Source: Nitrososphaera sp. (GTDB lineage: Archaea > Thermoproteota > Nitrososphaeria > Nitrososphaerales > Nitrososphaeraceae). Taken from it: a DNA stretch of 8,228 nucleotides. The notes under the pieces are model-generated. The model saw only the letters and a program-made list of their open reading frames with translations, had not been told where the DNA came from and made no database searches. The stretch covers positions 1 to 8,228 of the forward strand of contig JAICPK010000033.1 in assembly GCA_025929855.1 (NCBI GenBank), in the 5' to 3' direction. Each line of letters opens with the position of its first letter. Positions within the stretch are counted from its first letter, which is position 1. Positions 1 to 5,310 of the stretch are shown here, piece after piece. A program made the translations under genes and the position numbers.

Positions 1-434
1 ACAGCGTCACATTCAGAAAGCACGCGGTGAAGTCAGTGCTCGAGCCCTATCCAAGGCAGAGCTTTGGGTTGGCGCTTGCAAGATATTTCTCATCGTCAAT
101 TGATTCAAGTGATGGACTTGCAGTATCCTTATATGAGTTGGCAAGCCAAAGTGAGGGAGTTGATATCATAATTTACAACATTCCGTTTGTAGAAGGTTTG
201 GATGAATTTGCACAGGAAAACAGCCTTGATAAGAACGAGTTGGTGTTTCACGGCGGTGAAGAGTACGAGATAGTGGCAACGATTTCGCCTACAACAATAA
301 GCCAAGCCGAGGCTGCAGCGAGGAAAGCAGGAGTTAATCTACATGTTATAGGCAGAGTGGAAAAGGGCTCTGGCAAAGTCTTTGCCAGAAATAGGCTTCT
401 TGAGAATAGGGGCTATATGCATTTGCATAAGTGA
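1..434 (+). CDS. thiL: Thiamine-monophosphate kinase, C-terminal part (5' end outside window)
   Basis: ThiL phosphorylates thiamine monophosphate with ATP to make thiamine pyrophosphate, the last step of cofactor synthesis in the cytoplasm. The frame is open from nt 3 to the window edge, so the GTG at nt 27 is an internal valine codon and not the start. About 143 residues are visible against roughly 300-330 for a full protein, so this is the C-terminal half. It carries the family motif SSIDSSDGLA (nt about 93-122), matching the ThiL 'D-I-S-D-G-L' helix, and FHGGEEYEIV (nt about 246-275), matching the usual 'SGGEDYEL' ATP-domain signature. The stop is TGA at 432-434. The next gene follows after 38 nt with its own promoter, so co-transcription is not required. 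AIR-synthase relatives (PurM, SelD, HypE) share the fold, but the two motifs favour ThiL. Confidence 0.9.
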   Translation, partial: SVTFRKHAVKSVLEPYPRQSFGLALARYFSSSIDSSDGLAVSLYELASQSEGVDIIIYNIPFVEGLDEFAQENSLDKNELVFHGGEEYEIVATISPTTISQAEAAARKAGVNLHVIGRVEKGSGKVFARNRLLENRGYMHLHK

Positions 435-435
435 C

Positions 436-447
436 AAAGTTTTTAAC
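436..447 (+). promoter_or_regulatory. Putative TATA box for rps11
   Basis: AAAGTTTTTAAC lies just after the thiL stop. Its centre is about 30 nt upstream of the rps11 ATG. Archaeal transcription normally starts about 25-27 nt after the TATA centre, which gives a start near 469 and an almost leaderless mRNA. No Shine-Dalgarno sequence is present before the ATG. This is inferred from position and composition only. Confidence 0.5.
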
Positions 448-472
448 TCTCTACAGAAGCAAGTTCTAATGC

Positions 473-883
473 ATGTCTGAAACAACAGGCGACATCACCC
501 AAACAAAGTGGGGAGTAGCTCACATTTTTAGCAGTTACAATAATACGCTTGTCCATATTACCGATTTGAGTGGAAGCGAGACAATATCATTTAGCTCTGG
601 CGGACGCCACGTTACCGCTGACCGATACGAGTCCTCGCCATATGCAGCTATGAAGTCTGCTGTCGCCGCAGCTGACACGGCCAAGGCAAAGGGCATCACT
701 GCCCTGCATATTCGTGTACGTGCTGTCGGTGGAGTAGGTCCAAGAATTCCAGGTCCCGGCGCTCAGGCTGCCATCAGGGCGCTTGCAAGGGCGGGCTTTC
801 GCATTGGTAGAATCGACGATGTCACTCCTGTGCCGCACGACACTACAAGAAAGCCAGGCGGCAGAAGAGGACGTAGGGTCTAA
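473..883 (+). CDS. rps11: Small ribosomal subunit protein uS11
   Basis: This is ribosomal protein S11, part of the 30S platform that binds 16S rRNA near the mRNA exit region. The 136-residue length fits archaeal/eukaryotic S11. Recognisable segments are [19 protein letters not shown] (residues 13-31), the [20 protein letters not shown] stretch (41-60), and the conserved C-terminal part with [20 protein letters not shown] and the basic tail ending [10 protein letters not shown]. The ATG at 473 is the only sensible start and leaves almost no leader after the putative TATA box. In many archaea S11 sits in an operon with S13, S4 and RNA polymerase subunit D; here thiL is upstream and a convergent gene is immediately downstream, so S11 appears to stand alone. 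The TAA at 881-883 overlaps the opposite-strand stop codon. Confidence 0.97.
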   Translation: MSETTGDITQTKWGVAHIFSSYNNTLVHITDLSGSETISFSSGGRHVTADRYESSPYAAMKSAVAAADTAKAKGITALHIRVRAVGGVGPRIPGPGAQAAIRALARAGFRIGRIDDVTPVPHDTTRKPGGRRGRRV

Positions 884-1209
884 ATCGATTTCATTTCTGG
901 CGCTATTTTTATTTGCGCACCACAGCCTCTAGCTTTCAATTCCTTTTGAAGCCATGCAATGAACTTGTCTTCAGGCTTTTTGCCTTTTGATGCCTCTATG
1001 TTGTAAGCCTGATGTCTATATAACCTCTCTACAAATTGACCTGCCAGAAACATCTTCGCAAACGACCACCCGAGGCTCTGTACCGGTGGGTCAAGTGCAA
1101 ACGAGTTTTCCAGTTGGCAGATCCTCTGGTATTCAGAGAGAATATCTATTGCAATCTTGGCATCAGGTTCAAAATTAATTGTCTGAAAATCCAGGATAAA
1201 TGTTCCCAT
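880..1209 (-). CDS. Small conserved-looking protein of unknown function, third gene of the rtcB operon
   Basis: I do not recognise this protein. From the ATG at 1209 it is 109 residues, beginning [18 protein letters not shown], with a predicted helical middle ([15 protein letters not shown], then [19 protein letters not shown]), a lysine-rich turn, a helix [13 protein letters not shown] and a short hydrophobic strand near the C-terminus. It has two cysteines, no metal-binding cluster and no membrane segment, so a small soluble cytoplasmic protein is likely. A TTG at 1215 would add two residues; ATG is preferred. It starts 12 nt after the stop of the PDCD5-like gene on the same strand, so it is very probably in one transcript with rtcB. 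The 3' end meets rps11 tail to tail with overlapping stops. It is judged real from operon position, balanced composition and lack of a better frame. Confidence 0.72.
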   Translation of the reverse strand: MGTFILDFQTINFEPDAKIAIDILSEYQRICQLENSFALDPPVQSLGWSFAKMFLAGQFVERLYRHQAYNIEASKGKKPEDKFIAWLQKELKARGCGAQIKIAPEMKSI

Positions 1210-1221
1210 TATCAAGGCAAA

Positions 1222-1623
1222 TCATTCTTCTTCTGCTGTTGCTTTCTTGAGTTTCTCAGAGAACGAGATCAACTTGCCATCGTCTTCTACTTTGATCGTC
1301 GTGTTGACCCTTATGTTAAGACCCACATACCTGAAAAGCATCAAGAGTTCGCCTCCAGATATCCTGCTTGTTATTTCGCCAGATAAAATAAGTCTTGCAA
1401 TTCTTGTGACAATCGCTTCCGTCTGGACAGGATACTGCCCGTAAGCAAGGTCTAATACTTCGTCAGCCCTGTCGTAGAGGTAGCTAGATAATATTTCTCT
1501 TGAAGACTTTGGCCGTGGCTGCTGGCTGCTGGCTTTTACCTTTTCCATCGCAGCTGCCCTTTCACGAAGCTCCCTTAGTTTGCGTGCATTGATTATGTCA
1601 ATCTCAGGGTCGTCGGCTGGCAC
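1222..1623 (-). CDS. PDCD5/TFAR19-like DNA-binding protein
   Basis: The 133-residue protein resembles the archaeal/eukaryotic PDCD5 (TFAR19-related) family of small helical nucleic-acid-binding proteins. The N-terminus has the acidic DDPEIDII stretch and a charged helix (RKLRELRERAAAMEKVK, residues 14-30). A flexible QQPRPKSS linker follows. The core (residues 42-112) has the family pattern: REIL..YL...A.EVLDLA, a YP turn, the helix IVTRIARLILSGEITSRIS, a second helix GELLMLFRYVG, then NTTIKV. The usual length is 110-130 residues. The start is GTG at 1623-1621, which overlaps the last base of the rtcB TAG stop (TAGTG), a layout typical of translational coupling. The biochemical role of archaeal PDCD5 proteins is poorly defined; linkage to the RNA ligase suggests co-expression, not a proven shared pathway. 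The assignment rests on pattern memory and not on an alignment. Confidence 0.72.
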   Translation of the reverse strand: MPADDPEIDIINARKLRELRERAAAMEKVKASSQQPRPKSSREILSSYLYDRADEVLDLAYGQYPVQTEAIVTRIARLILSGEITSRISGGELLMLFRYVGLNIRVNTTIKVEDDGKLISFSEKLKKATAEEE

Positions 1624-3098
1624 TAGCCCTTTATCACTCCTATTGGTACGAGCCTCGCCACCTTGGTAGCAATTCCAAGGGAATGGGAAACATTGGCTAC
1701 AGCATCAACATCCTTGTAGGCCTCCGGTGTCTCTTCTACCATACCCTCCTTTGTAAGTGCTTTGACATAGATTCCCTTTGACTCTAGGCTACTTTTCACT
1801 AGGTCAGCTGTGTAGCTCCGCTTTGCAGCAGACCTTGACATCATGCGCCCTGCTCCGTGTGCAGTAGACCCAAAGCTGAGATCAAGTGAATTTTGGCTGC
1901 CAAGCAGAATCCAGCTCGCAGTGCCCATTGAGCCCGGTATTATAACTGGCTGGCCAATGTTCCGATACTTGAGTGGCACCTGATCCATGCCAGCTGGGAA
2001 AGCCCTTGTAGCACCCTTTCTGTGCACTACTACATCCGAGGTCTCCTTGCCGCTAATTCTGTGGCGCTCCACCTTGGCAATATTGTGTGCGACATCATAA
2101 ATGAGATCCATGTCAAGGCCATCTTCTTTTGACTTGAAGATCTGCTCAAATGTTTTCCGTGTCCAATGTGTTATCATTTGACGGTTGGCCCATGCGAAAT
2201 TGAGAGCAGAGTACATTGCTTTGCGATACTCTTCTCCCTCCTTGGAATTATTTGGCACGCATGCAAGCTCCCTGTCTGCAAGCGTCAACCCATATTTTCG
2301 TAGAACAGATTCAGAAACACGCAAGTAATCAGTGCATATTTGGTGGCCAAAGCCTCGGGAGCCGCAGTGTATAAGCACCGTCAACTGGCCCAGCTGGTTA
2401 ATGCCCATCGCCTTGGCTGCACGCTCGTCAAAGATCTTATCCACTTTTTGCACTTCCAGGAAGTGGTTGCCAGAACCCAGACTTCCAAGCTGAGCTGCAC
2501 CTCTTTTTCTTGCGGTATCTGAGACGCTTGCAGGATCTGCTCCTTCCATCTTACCACTCTCTTCACATGCTTCCATATCGTCTTCAGTACCATATCCATG
2601 GCTGACAGCCCATCTAACACCCTGTACTAGTAATTCGTCAAGTTCGGTCTTTGTCAGTTTTACTGCTCCCTCACTTCCGACGCCTGAGGGAACTGATCTA
2701 AAAAGCTCGTTGACTAGCTCCTTTAGCCGCGGTCTAACATCCCTCTCTGTCAGGTTCGTCCGTATCATACGTACACCACAGTTGATATCATAGCCGACTC
2801 CGCCGGGGCTGATCACTCCTTCTTCAAGATCAGTTGCAGCAACACCGCCGACAGGAAAGCCATAGCCTTCGTGGCCGTCAGGGAGCACCACCACATGCTT
2901 TTTGATGCCTGGTAGTGTGGCGACATTTGCAGCCTGGTCAACCGTCCTGTCAGTCACCATTTTCGATATCAACAATTCATCGGCGTAGATTGTAACTGGG
3001 ACTTTCATACCCTTCGCCGGCTCTGGATCGATTCTATACTCAAGGTCATTTACCTTCTTGACTCTATGGCTACCGCTCCTAGTGATAAGTTCATCCAA
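1623..3098 (-). CDS. rtcB: RNA-splicing ligase RtcB (tRNA ligase)
   Basis: RtcB seals RNA ends bearing 2',3'-cyclic phosphate or 3'-phosphate to 5'-OH using GTP and Mn2+, joining tRNA exons after intron removal. With the TTG at 3098 as start it is 491 residues, close to the 481 of the Pyrococcus enzyme. All key residues are present (this numbering): D104 and C107 in GYDINCG, N211/H212/E215 in GSGNHFLEV, H244 in IHCGSRGFGHQ, H338 in DVAHNIAK, and the guanylated H414 in GSTAHGAGR. No intein interrupts it, unlike some archaeal copies. The start is uncertain: TTG 3098 fits the TATA-like TTATAATTA at 3126-3134; TTG at 3122 gives 499 residues; ATG at 3230 gives 535 but adds about 44 residues with no visible counterpart in the family. 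It is first gene of the operon with the PDCD5-like gene, and two intron-bearing tRNAs lie in the same window. Confidence 0.96.
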   Translation of the reverse strand: MDELITRSGSHRVKKVNDLEYRIDPEPAKGMKVPVTIYADELLISKMVTDRTVDQAANVATLPGIKKHVVVLPDGHEGYGFPVGGVAATDLEEGVISPGGVGYDINCGVRMIRTNLTERDVRPRLKELVNELFRSVPSGVGSEGAVKLTKTELDELLVQGVRWAVSHGYGTEDDMEACEESGKMEGADPASVSDTARKRGAAQLGSLGSGNHFLEVQKVDKIFDERAAKAMGINQLGQLTVLIHCGSRGFGHQICTDYLRVSESVLRKYGLTLADRELACVPNNSKEGEEYRKAMYSALNFAWANRQMITHWTRKTFEQIFKSKEDGLDMDLIYDVAHNIAKVERHRISGKETSDVVVHRKGATRAFPAGMDQVPLKYRNIGQPVIIPGSMGTASWILLGSQNSLDLSFGSTAHGAGRMMSRSAAKRSYTADLVKSSLESKGIYVKALTKEGMVEETPEAYKDVDAVANVSHSLGIATKVARLVPIGVIKG

Positions 3099-3125
3099 TT
3101 CTGTTGCTGCTATTTCTTGCAAAGT

Positions 3126-3134
3126 AATTATAAG
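3126..3134 (-). promoter_or_regulatory. Putative TATA box for rtcB (supports the TTG 3098 start)
   Basis: The minus strand reads TTATAATTA, centred near 3130. Adding about 26 nt puts the transcript start near 3104, only a few bases before the in-frame TTG at 3098. If this is the real promoter, the upstream TTG (3122) and ATG (3230) cannot be used from this transcript. A second TATA-like site at 3258-3272 could instead serve the ATG at 3230. Confidence 0.35.
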
Positions 3135-3224
3135 CCTTGCCCGACACGTAGTCAAAAACGCATAGCTTATTTTTTCACGTAAGAGGCGTAGGCAAATGTA
3201 TAGAGATGCATCCAATACAGTGGG

Positions 3225-3246
3225 TGACATTGCACAAATGACATTG
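3225..3246. repeat. Two 8-bp direct repeats (TGACATTG) in the rtcB-purB divergent region
   Basis: TGACATTG occurs at 3225-3232 and again at 3239-3246, 14 nt apart start to start. It lies between the two divergent promoters. It may be a tandem operator half-site or chance; the sequence alone cannot decide. Confidence 0.35.
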
Positions 3247-3257
3247 TGGATGGGGGG

Positions 3258-3272
3258 AAGTAAATTATACTT
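3258..3272. promoter_or_regulatory. Palindromic AT-rich promoter element between rtcB and purB
   Basis: AAGTA-AATTA-TACTT has perfect 5-nt inverted arms around an AT core and reads as a TATA-like element on both strands. On the minus strand it sits about 35 nt before the ATG at 3230 of the long rtcB frame. On the plus strand it would start transcription near 3291, giving purB a leader of about 30 nt. It is a candidate bidirectional promoter or operator. Confidence 0.35.
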
Positions 3273-3281
3273 GGCAAGAAG

Positions 3282-3291
3282 ATTTATTTTT
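3282..3291 (+). promoter_or_regulatory. Putative TATA box for purB
   Basis: ATTTATTTTT is centred near 3286, predicting a transcript start around 3312 and a leader of only about 9 nt before the ATG at 3321. No Shine-Dalgarno motif is seen in the leader. Confidence 0.4.
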
Positions 3292-3320
3292 GCGGCTTCG
3301 TCGCTCTATCCTTGAGACTG

Positions 3321-4679
3321 ATGCCAATACTGCCGATAGATTCTGGGCGCTATGGTAGCAAAGAGATGCGCAATATCTTTGAGGACGAAAGGAGGCTACA
3401 GTATCAGCTCGATTTTGAGGCAACTGTTGCGCAGGTTCAGTCCCAGCTAGGTATGATCCCAGCATACGCAGCCGATGATATTAAAAGAGGAGCACGCCCG
3501 GGCAGGGTTACTCCTGCTAGAGTTAGCGAACTTGAATCAGTGAGCGAACATGACACGGCCGCAATGGTCGAGGCATTAAGCGAGCAAGTTTCAGACAAAT
3601 CCAAACTATGGATACACTACGGGCTGACAAGCAATGACGTGATAGACACATCCACTTGCATGCAGATGCGTGAAGCATTTTCAATAATTCTATCAAAGGT
3701 AGCCGAGCTTGCGCAGCTTTTAAAAGATAGAGCGCTTGAATTCAGGGACTTGCCAGCGGTGGGCAGGACGCATGGACAGCATGCAAGCATTATTTCATTT
3801 GGATTAAAATTTGCAGTGTGGGCAGTGGAAATGGCCAAGCACATTGAACGCATCAAAGAAGGTGAAAAGCGCTTCCTAGTGTGTAAGACTCTTGGCGTAG
3901 TGGGTACGGGCTCTATAATGGGTGACAAGGCACTTGAAGTACAAAAAAATGTTGCTCAAAACCTTGGTCTTTACCCTGTAGATGCTGCAACACAGATTGT
4001 GCCCCGAGAGAGGTTTGCAGAGATGCAGTTTTGTATTACACTCATTGGCTCCACACTCGACAAGATCGCAATTGAGATCAGGAACCTGCAACGCACAGAG
4101 ATAGGTGAAGTAGCTGAGCATTTTCGGAGAGGCCAAATGGGAAGCAGCGCGGTGCCAGTCAAGCGTAATCCCATAAAAAGTGAGCGAGTATCTTCGCTTG
4201 CAAGAATATTACGATCGCTTCTGAGCGTGTCGATGGAAAATATTGCATCATGGCACGAGCGTGACCTCTCAAACTCCGCAAATGAACGCTTTACGCTTCC
4301 AATGGCTGCTATACTACTTGACGAAATGCTCAATGCTATGATTAAGGTAATTCGAGAGCTAAAAGTAAACAAAGAAAGGATCTTATACAATATTGAAATG
4401 ACAAAGGGCCAGATTTATGCCGAGTTTATACTGGATGCACTAATAAAGAAAGGAGTTGCTCGCTTCGATGCATATCGAGACATACAAAGAGTAGCGTTTT
4501 CAGCACTTGAAAGCGGCCAGCACTTTTTTGCTGCTGCCTGCGAAGATAGGAGTATTTCTACTCGATTGTCGAAGCAGGAATTATCAGCCATATTCGATGC
4601 CAAGAACCATCTGGCTGCATCTGGAAGAATAATTGAGAACACCGCCAGAATAGTCATAAATGCTACAAAACAGACGTAA
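3321..4679 (+). CDS. purB: Adenylosuccinate lyase
   Basis: PurB is a cytoplasmic tetrameric enzyme of the fumarase/aspartase superfamily. It releases fumarate from SAICAR to give AICAR, and from adenylosuccinate to give AMP, acting twice in purine synthesis. From ATG 3321 it has 452 residues and opens with the typical MPILPIDSGRYGS. A TTG three codons upstream is less likely, since the family begins near this Met and the TATA box suits it. Family landmarks are SEHD (H77), the TSNDVIDT turn (103-110), GRTHGQHA with the catalytic-type H151, and the flexible catalytic loop GSSAVPVKRNP (274-284) with its serine pair. The loop has Val where the superfamily signature usually has Met (GSSxMP). The gene ends 2 nt before the 3' end of the convergent tRNA-Phe. 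Confidence 0.94.
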   Translation: MPILPIDSGRYGSKEMRNIFEDERRLQYQLDFEATVAQVQSQLGMIPAYAADDIKRGARPGRVTPARVSELESVSEHDTAAMVEALSEQVSDKSKLWIHYGLTSNDVIDTSTCMQMREAFSIILSKVAELAQLLKDRALEFRDLPAVGRTHGQHASIISFGLKFAVWAVEMAKHIERIKEGEKRFLVCKTLGVVGTGSIMGDKALEVQKNVAQNLGLYPVDAATQIVPRERFAEMQFCITLIGSTLDKIAIEIRNLQRTEIGEVAEHFRRGQMGSSAVPVKRNPIKSERVSSLARILRSLLSVSMENIASWHERDLSNSANERFTLPMAAILLDEMLNAMIKVIRELKVNKERILYNIEMTKGQIYAEFILDALIKKGVARFDAYRDIQRVAFSALESGQHFFAAACEDRSISTRLSKQELSAIFDAKNHLAASGRIIENTARIVINATKQT

Positions 4680-4681
4680 AA
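4678..4681 (-). terminator. Oligo-T terminator of tRNA-Phe overlapping the purB stop codon
   Basis: On the minus strand the tRNA discriminator base is followed immediately by TTTT. These bases are the complement of the AA of the purB TAA stop plus the next two A residues. Short T-runs are the usual archaeal intrinsic terminators, but four T residues is a weak one. Confidence 0.4.
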
Positions 4682-4772
4682 TGCCGTCGGTGAGATTTGA
4701 GCTCACGACAGCTCGGTCTTCAGCTTCACCCCTTAAAAGGTCGAGTGCTCTCCCAGGCTGAGCTACGACGGC
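4682..4772 (-). tRNA. tRNA-Phe (anticodon GAA) with a 17-nt intron
   Basis: The minus strand folds as a full cloverleaf only after removing 17 nt. Acceptor GCCGTCG pairs with CGACGGC, D-stem GCTC with GAGC, anticodon stem CTCGG with CCGAG around loop CTGAAGA (anticodon GAA), variable loop CTGTC, and T-stem GTGAG with CTCAC around CTCAAAT. The discriminator is A and no CCA is encoded. Mature length is 74 nt. Read without splicing, the run CTTTTAA mimics a Lys(TTT) anticodon loop, but then no anticodon stem can form and the genuine CCGAG half is left over, so Lys is rejected. The transcript probably starts from an AT-rich box at 4787-4806 and is spliced by the archaeal endonuclease, with RtcB a likely sealer of the exons. 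Confidence 0.92.
4725..4741 (-). other. Noncanonical tRNA-Phe intron at position 30/31
   Basis: The intron reads ACCTTTTAAGGGGTGAA. A complete bulge-helix-bulge is visible. The central 4-bp helix pairs exon CACT (positions 25-28) with intron GGTG. The 5' bulge is C29 G30 plus the first intron A, and the 3' bulge is the last two intron A residues plus G31. An inner helix CC/GG sits on a small loop, and an outer helix pairs G24-C32 and A23-U33. Cutting after the second base of each bulge regenerates the G31-C39 pair. Position 37/38 is the canonical archaeal site, so this is a noncanonical position. Confidence 0.85.
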
Positions 4773-4786
4773 ACTTGTAAGATTAG

Positions 4787-4806
4787 TTTTATAGATCATA
4801 TATAAT
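4787..4806 (-). promoter_or_regulatory. Putative tRNA-Phe promoter
   Basis: The minus strand has ATTATATAT (4798-4806) and CTATAAAA nearby (4787-4794). The former lies about 30 nt before the tRNA 5' end and would give a leader of about 4 nt removed by RNase P. The latter is too close unless it forms part of an extended AT-rich element. Confidence 0.45.
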
Positions 4807-4964
4807 CGTGTCTTAAACTACACAGGCGCTTCACTCTGCAAATTTTCAGTAGCCTGTTACAAGAGAAATTTCCTCATCTCCATGCTATATAGAGGAGGGC
4901 TTAAACCTCGCTCAGCTCTGGACTATCATAAACTCATTTTAAATGCTGCTAATACAGAATTATC

Positions 4965-4977
4965 TTACTTAAAGTAA
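4965..4977. promoter_or_regulatory. Perfect palindrome in the promoter of the small zinc-finger gene
   Basis: TTACTT-A-AAGTAA is a perfect inverted repeat with a one-base centre. It is centred at 4971, 33 nt upstream of the ATG at 5004, where a TATA box should lie for an almost leaderless transcript. A dimeric DNA-binding protein bound here would block TBP, so it is a candidate operator. It could also simply be a symmetrical TATA region (CTTAAAGTAAATA). Confidence 0.4.
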
Positions 4978-5003
4978 ATAAACAAAAAAGGTATAGTTCG
5001 ATT

Positions 5004-5171
5004 ATGACGATCAATGCTGATAATCAAAATCCAATCATGAATTCAGCAGAAGAAAGAAGACGAAGGTTTCTTGAAGAATTTGAAAAGCCTTTCAAGTGTG
5101 AAAAGTGTAATGAACGATTCAAGAAGAAAAAATATCTTCGTGAGCACAAATCAGAAGTGCATTCATATTGA
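5004..5171 (+). CDS. Small single C2H2 zinc-finger protein (55 aa)
   Basis: The 55-residue frame begins MTINADNQNP and ends in HSY. Its C-terminal half is a textbook C2H2 finger: FKC32-x2-C35-x3-F39-x5-L45-x2-H48-x4-H53, with all zinc ligands and both hydrophobic core residues in place. The finger helix is strongly basic (KKKK before Y44). The N-terminal part has a charged helix (AEERRRRFLEEFEKPF). One finger rarely gives strong sequence-specific DNA binding, so dimerisation through the N-terminal helix, RNA binding or protein contact are all possible. Family knowledge: small one-finger C2H2 proteins occur widely in archaea, mostly uncharacterised. A palindrome lies in its promoter. It is convergent with tRNA-Met, 14 nt apart. 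The intact finger argues strongly against a chance frame. Confidence 0.82.
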   Translation: MTINADNQNPIMNSAEERRRRFLEEFEKPFKCEKCNERFKKKKYLREHKSEVHSY

Positions 5172-5177
5172 GATTAT

Positions 5178-5183
5178 AAAAAA
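5178..5183 (-). terminator. Oligo-T terminator of tRNA-Met
   Basis: After the tRNA discriminator A the minus strand reads CC followed by six T residues, a typical archaeal T-run terminator. The CC then T means the CCA tail is not encoded and must be added by the CCA-adding enzyme. Confidence 0.6.
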
Positions 5184-5185
5184 GG

Positions 5186-5277
5186 TGCCGGAGGCGGGAT
5201 TTGAGCCCGCGACCTTACGATTTCTTATCAGATGAGATTATGAGTCGTACGCTCTAACCAAGCTGAGCTACCCCGGC
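5186..5277 (-). tRNA. tRNA-Met (anticodon CAT, elongator type) with a 17-nt intron
   Basis: The minus strand folds as a cloverleaf with acceptor GCCGGGG/CTCCGGC (one G-U pair), D-stem GCTC/GAGC with loop AGCTTGGTTA, anticodon stem TACGA/TCGTA, loop CTCATAA after splicing, variable loop AGGTC, T-stem GCGGG/CCCGC with loop CTCAAAT, and discriminator A. Mature length is 75 nt. Anticodon CAT could be Met or agmatidine-modified Ile2. The first pair is G1-C72, unlike the archaeal initiator's A1-U72, so it is not the initiator. The overall sequence looks like archaeal elongator Met, but Ile2 is not fully excluded. No CCA is encoded. The precursor needs the splicing endonuclease and ligation of exons, a reaction RtcB performs. 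Confidence 0.88.
5222..5238 (-). other. Canonical 37/38 intron of tRNA-Met
   Basis: The intron reads ATCTCATCTGATAAGAA and sits one base 3' of the anticodon. The bulge-helix-bulge is slightly relaxed. The central helix pairs C32-G, U33-A and A35-U, but C34 faces A. The bulges are U36 A37 plus A, and AA plus A38. The outer helix is the anticodon stem itself (A31-U39, G30-C40). The run of A residues makes the exact cut ambiguous by sequence alone. Confidence 0.78.
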
Positions 5278-5310
5278 ACTAAGTGTAACGCCACTGGTTT
5301 TTAGCAGTAC

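Noticed and set aside
27..434. A complete 135-residue gene starting at the GTG at 27
   Set aside because: The frame is open upstream to nt 3, and ThiL proteins are about twice as long, so the start lies outside the window.
587..838. 83-codon minus-strand open frame inside rps11
   Set aside because: It is wholly antisense to a certain ribosomal protein gene and its composition is unlike a real protein.
3617..4657. Several minus-strand open frames inside purB
   Set aside because: They are mirror frames of the strongly conserved purB coding sequence, with Ser/Ile/Cys-rich translations and no recognisable motif.
4682..4772. Reading the minus-strand tRNA as tRNA-Lys(TTT)
   Set aside because: The apparent loop CTTTTAA has no pairing 5-bp stem on its 3' side, and the length is 17 nt too long. 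Removing the intron at 30/31 gives a fully paired tRNA-Phe.
4807..4964. Possible C/D-box guide RNA on the minus strand (ATGATAG, CTGA and AGATGAG-like boxes)
   Set aside because: The boxes deviate from RUGAUGA/CUGA, spacing is irregular and no terminal stem flanks them. Nothing supportable remains in this stretch.
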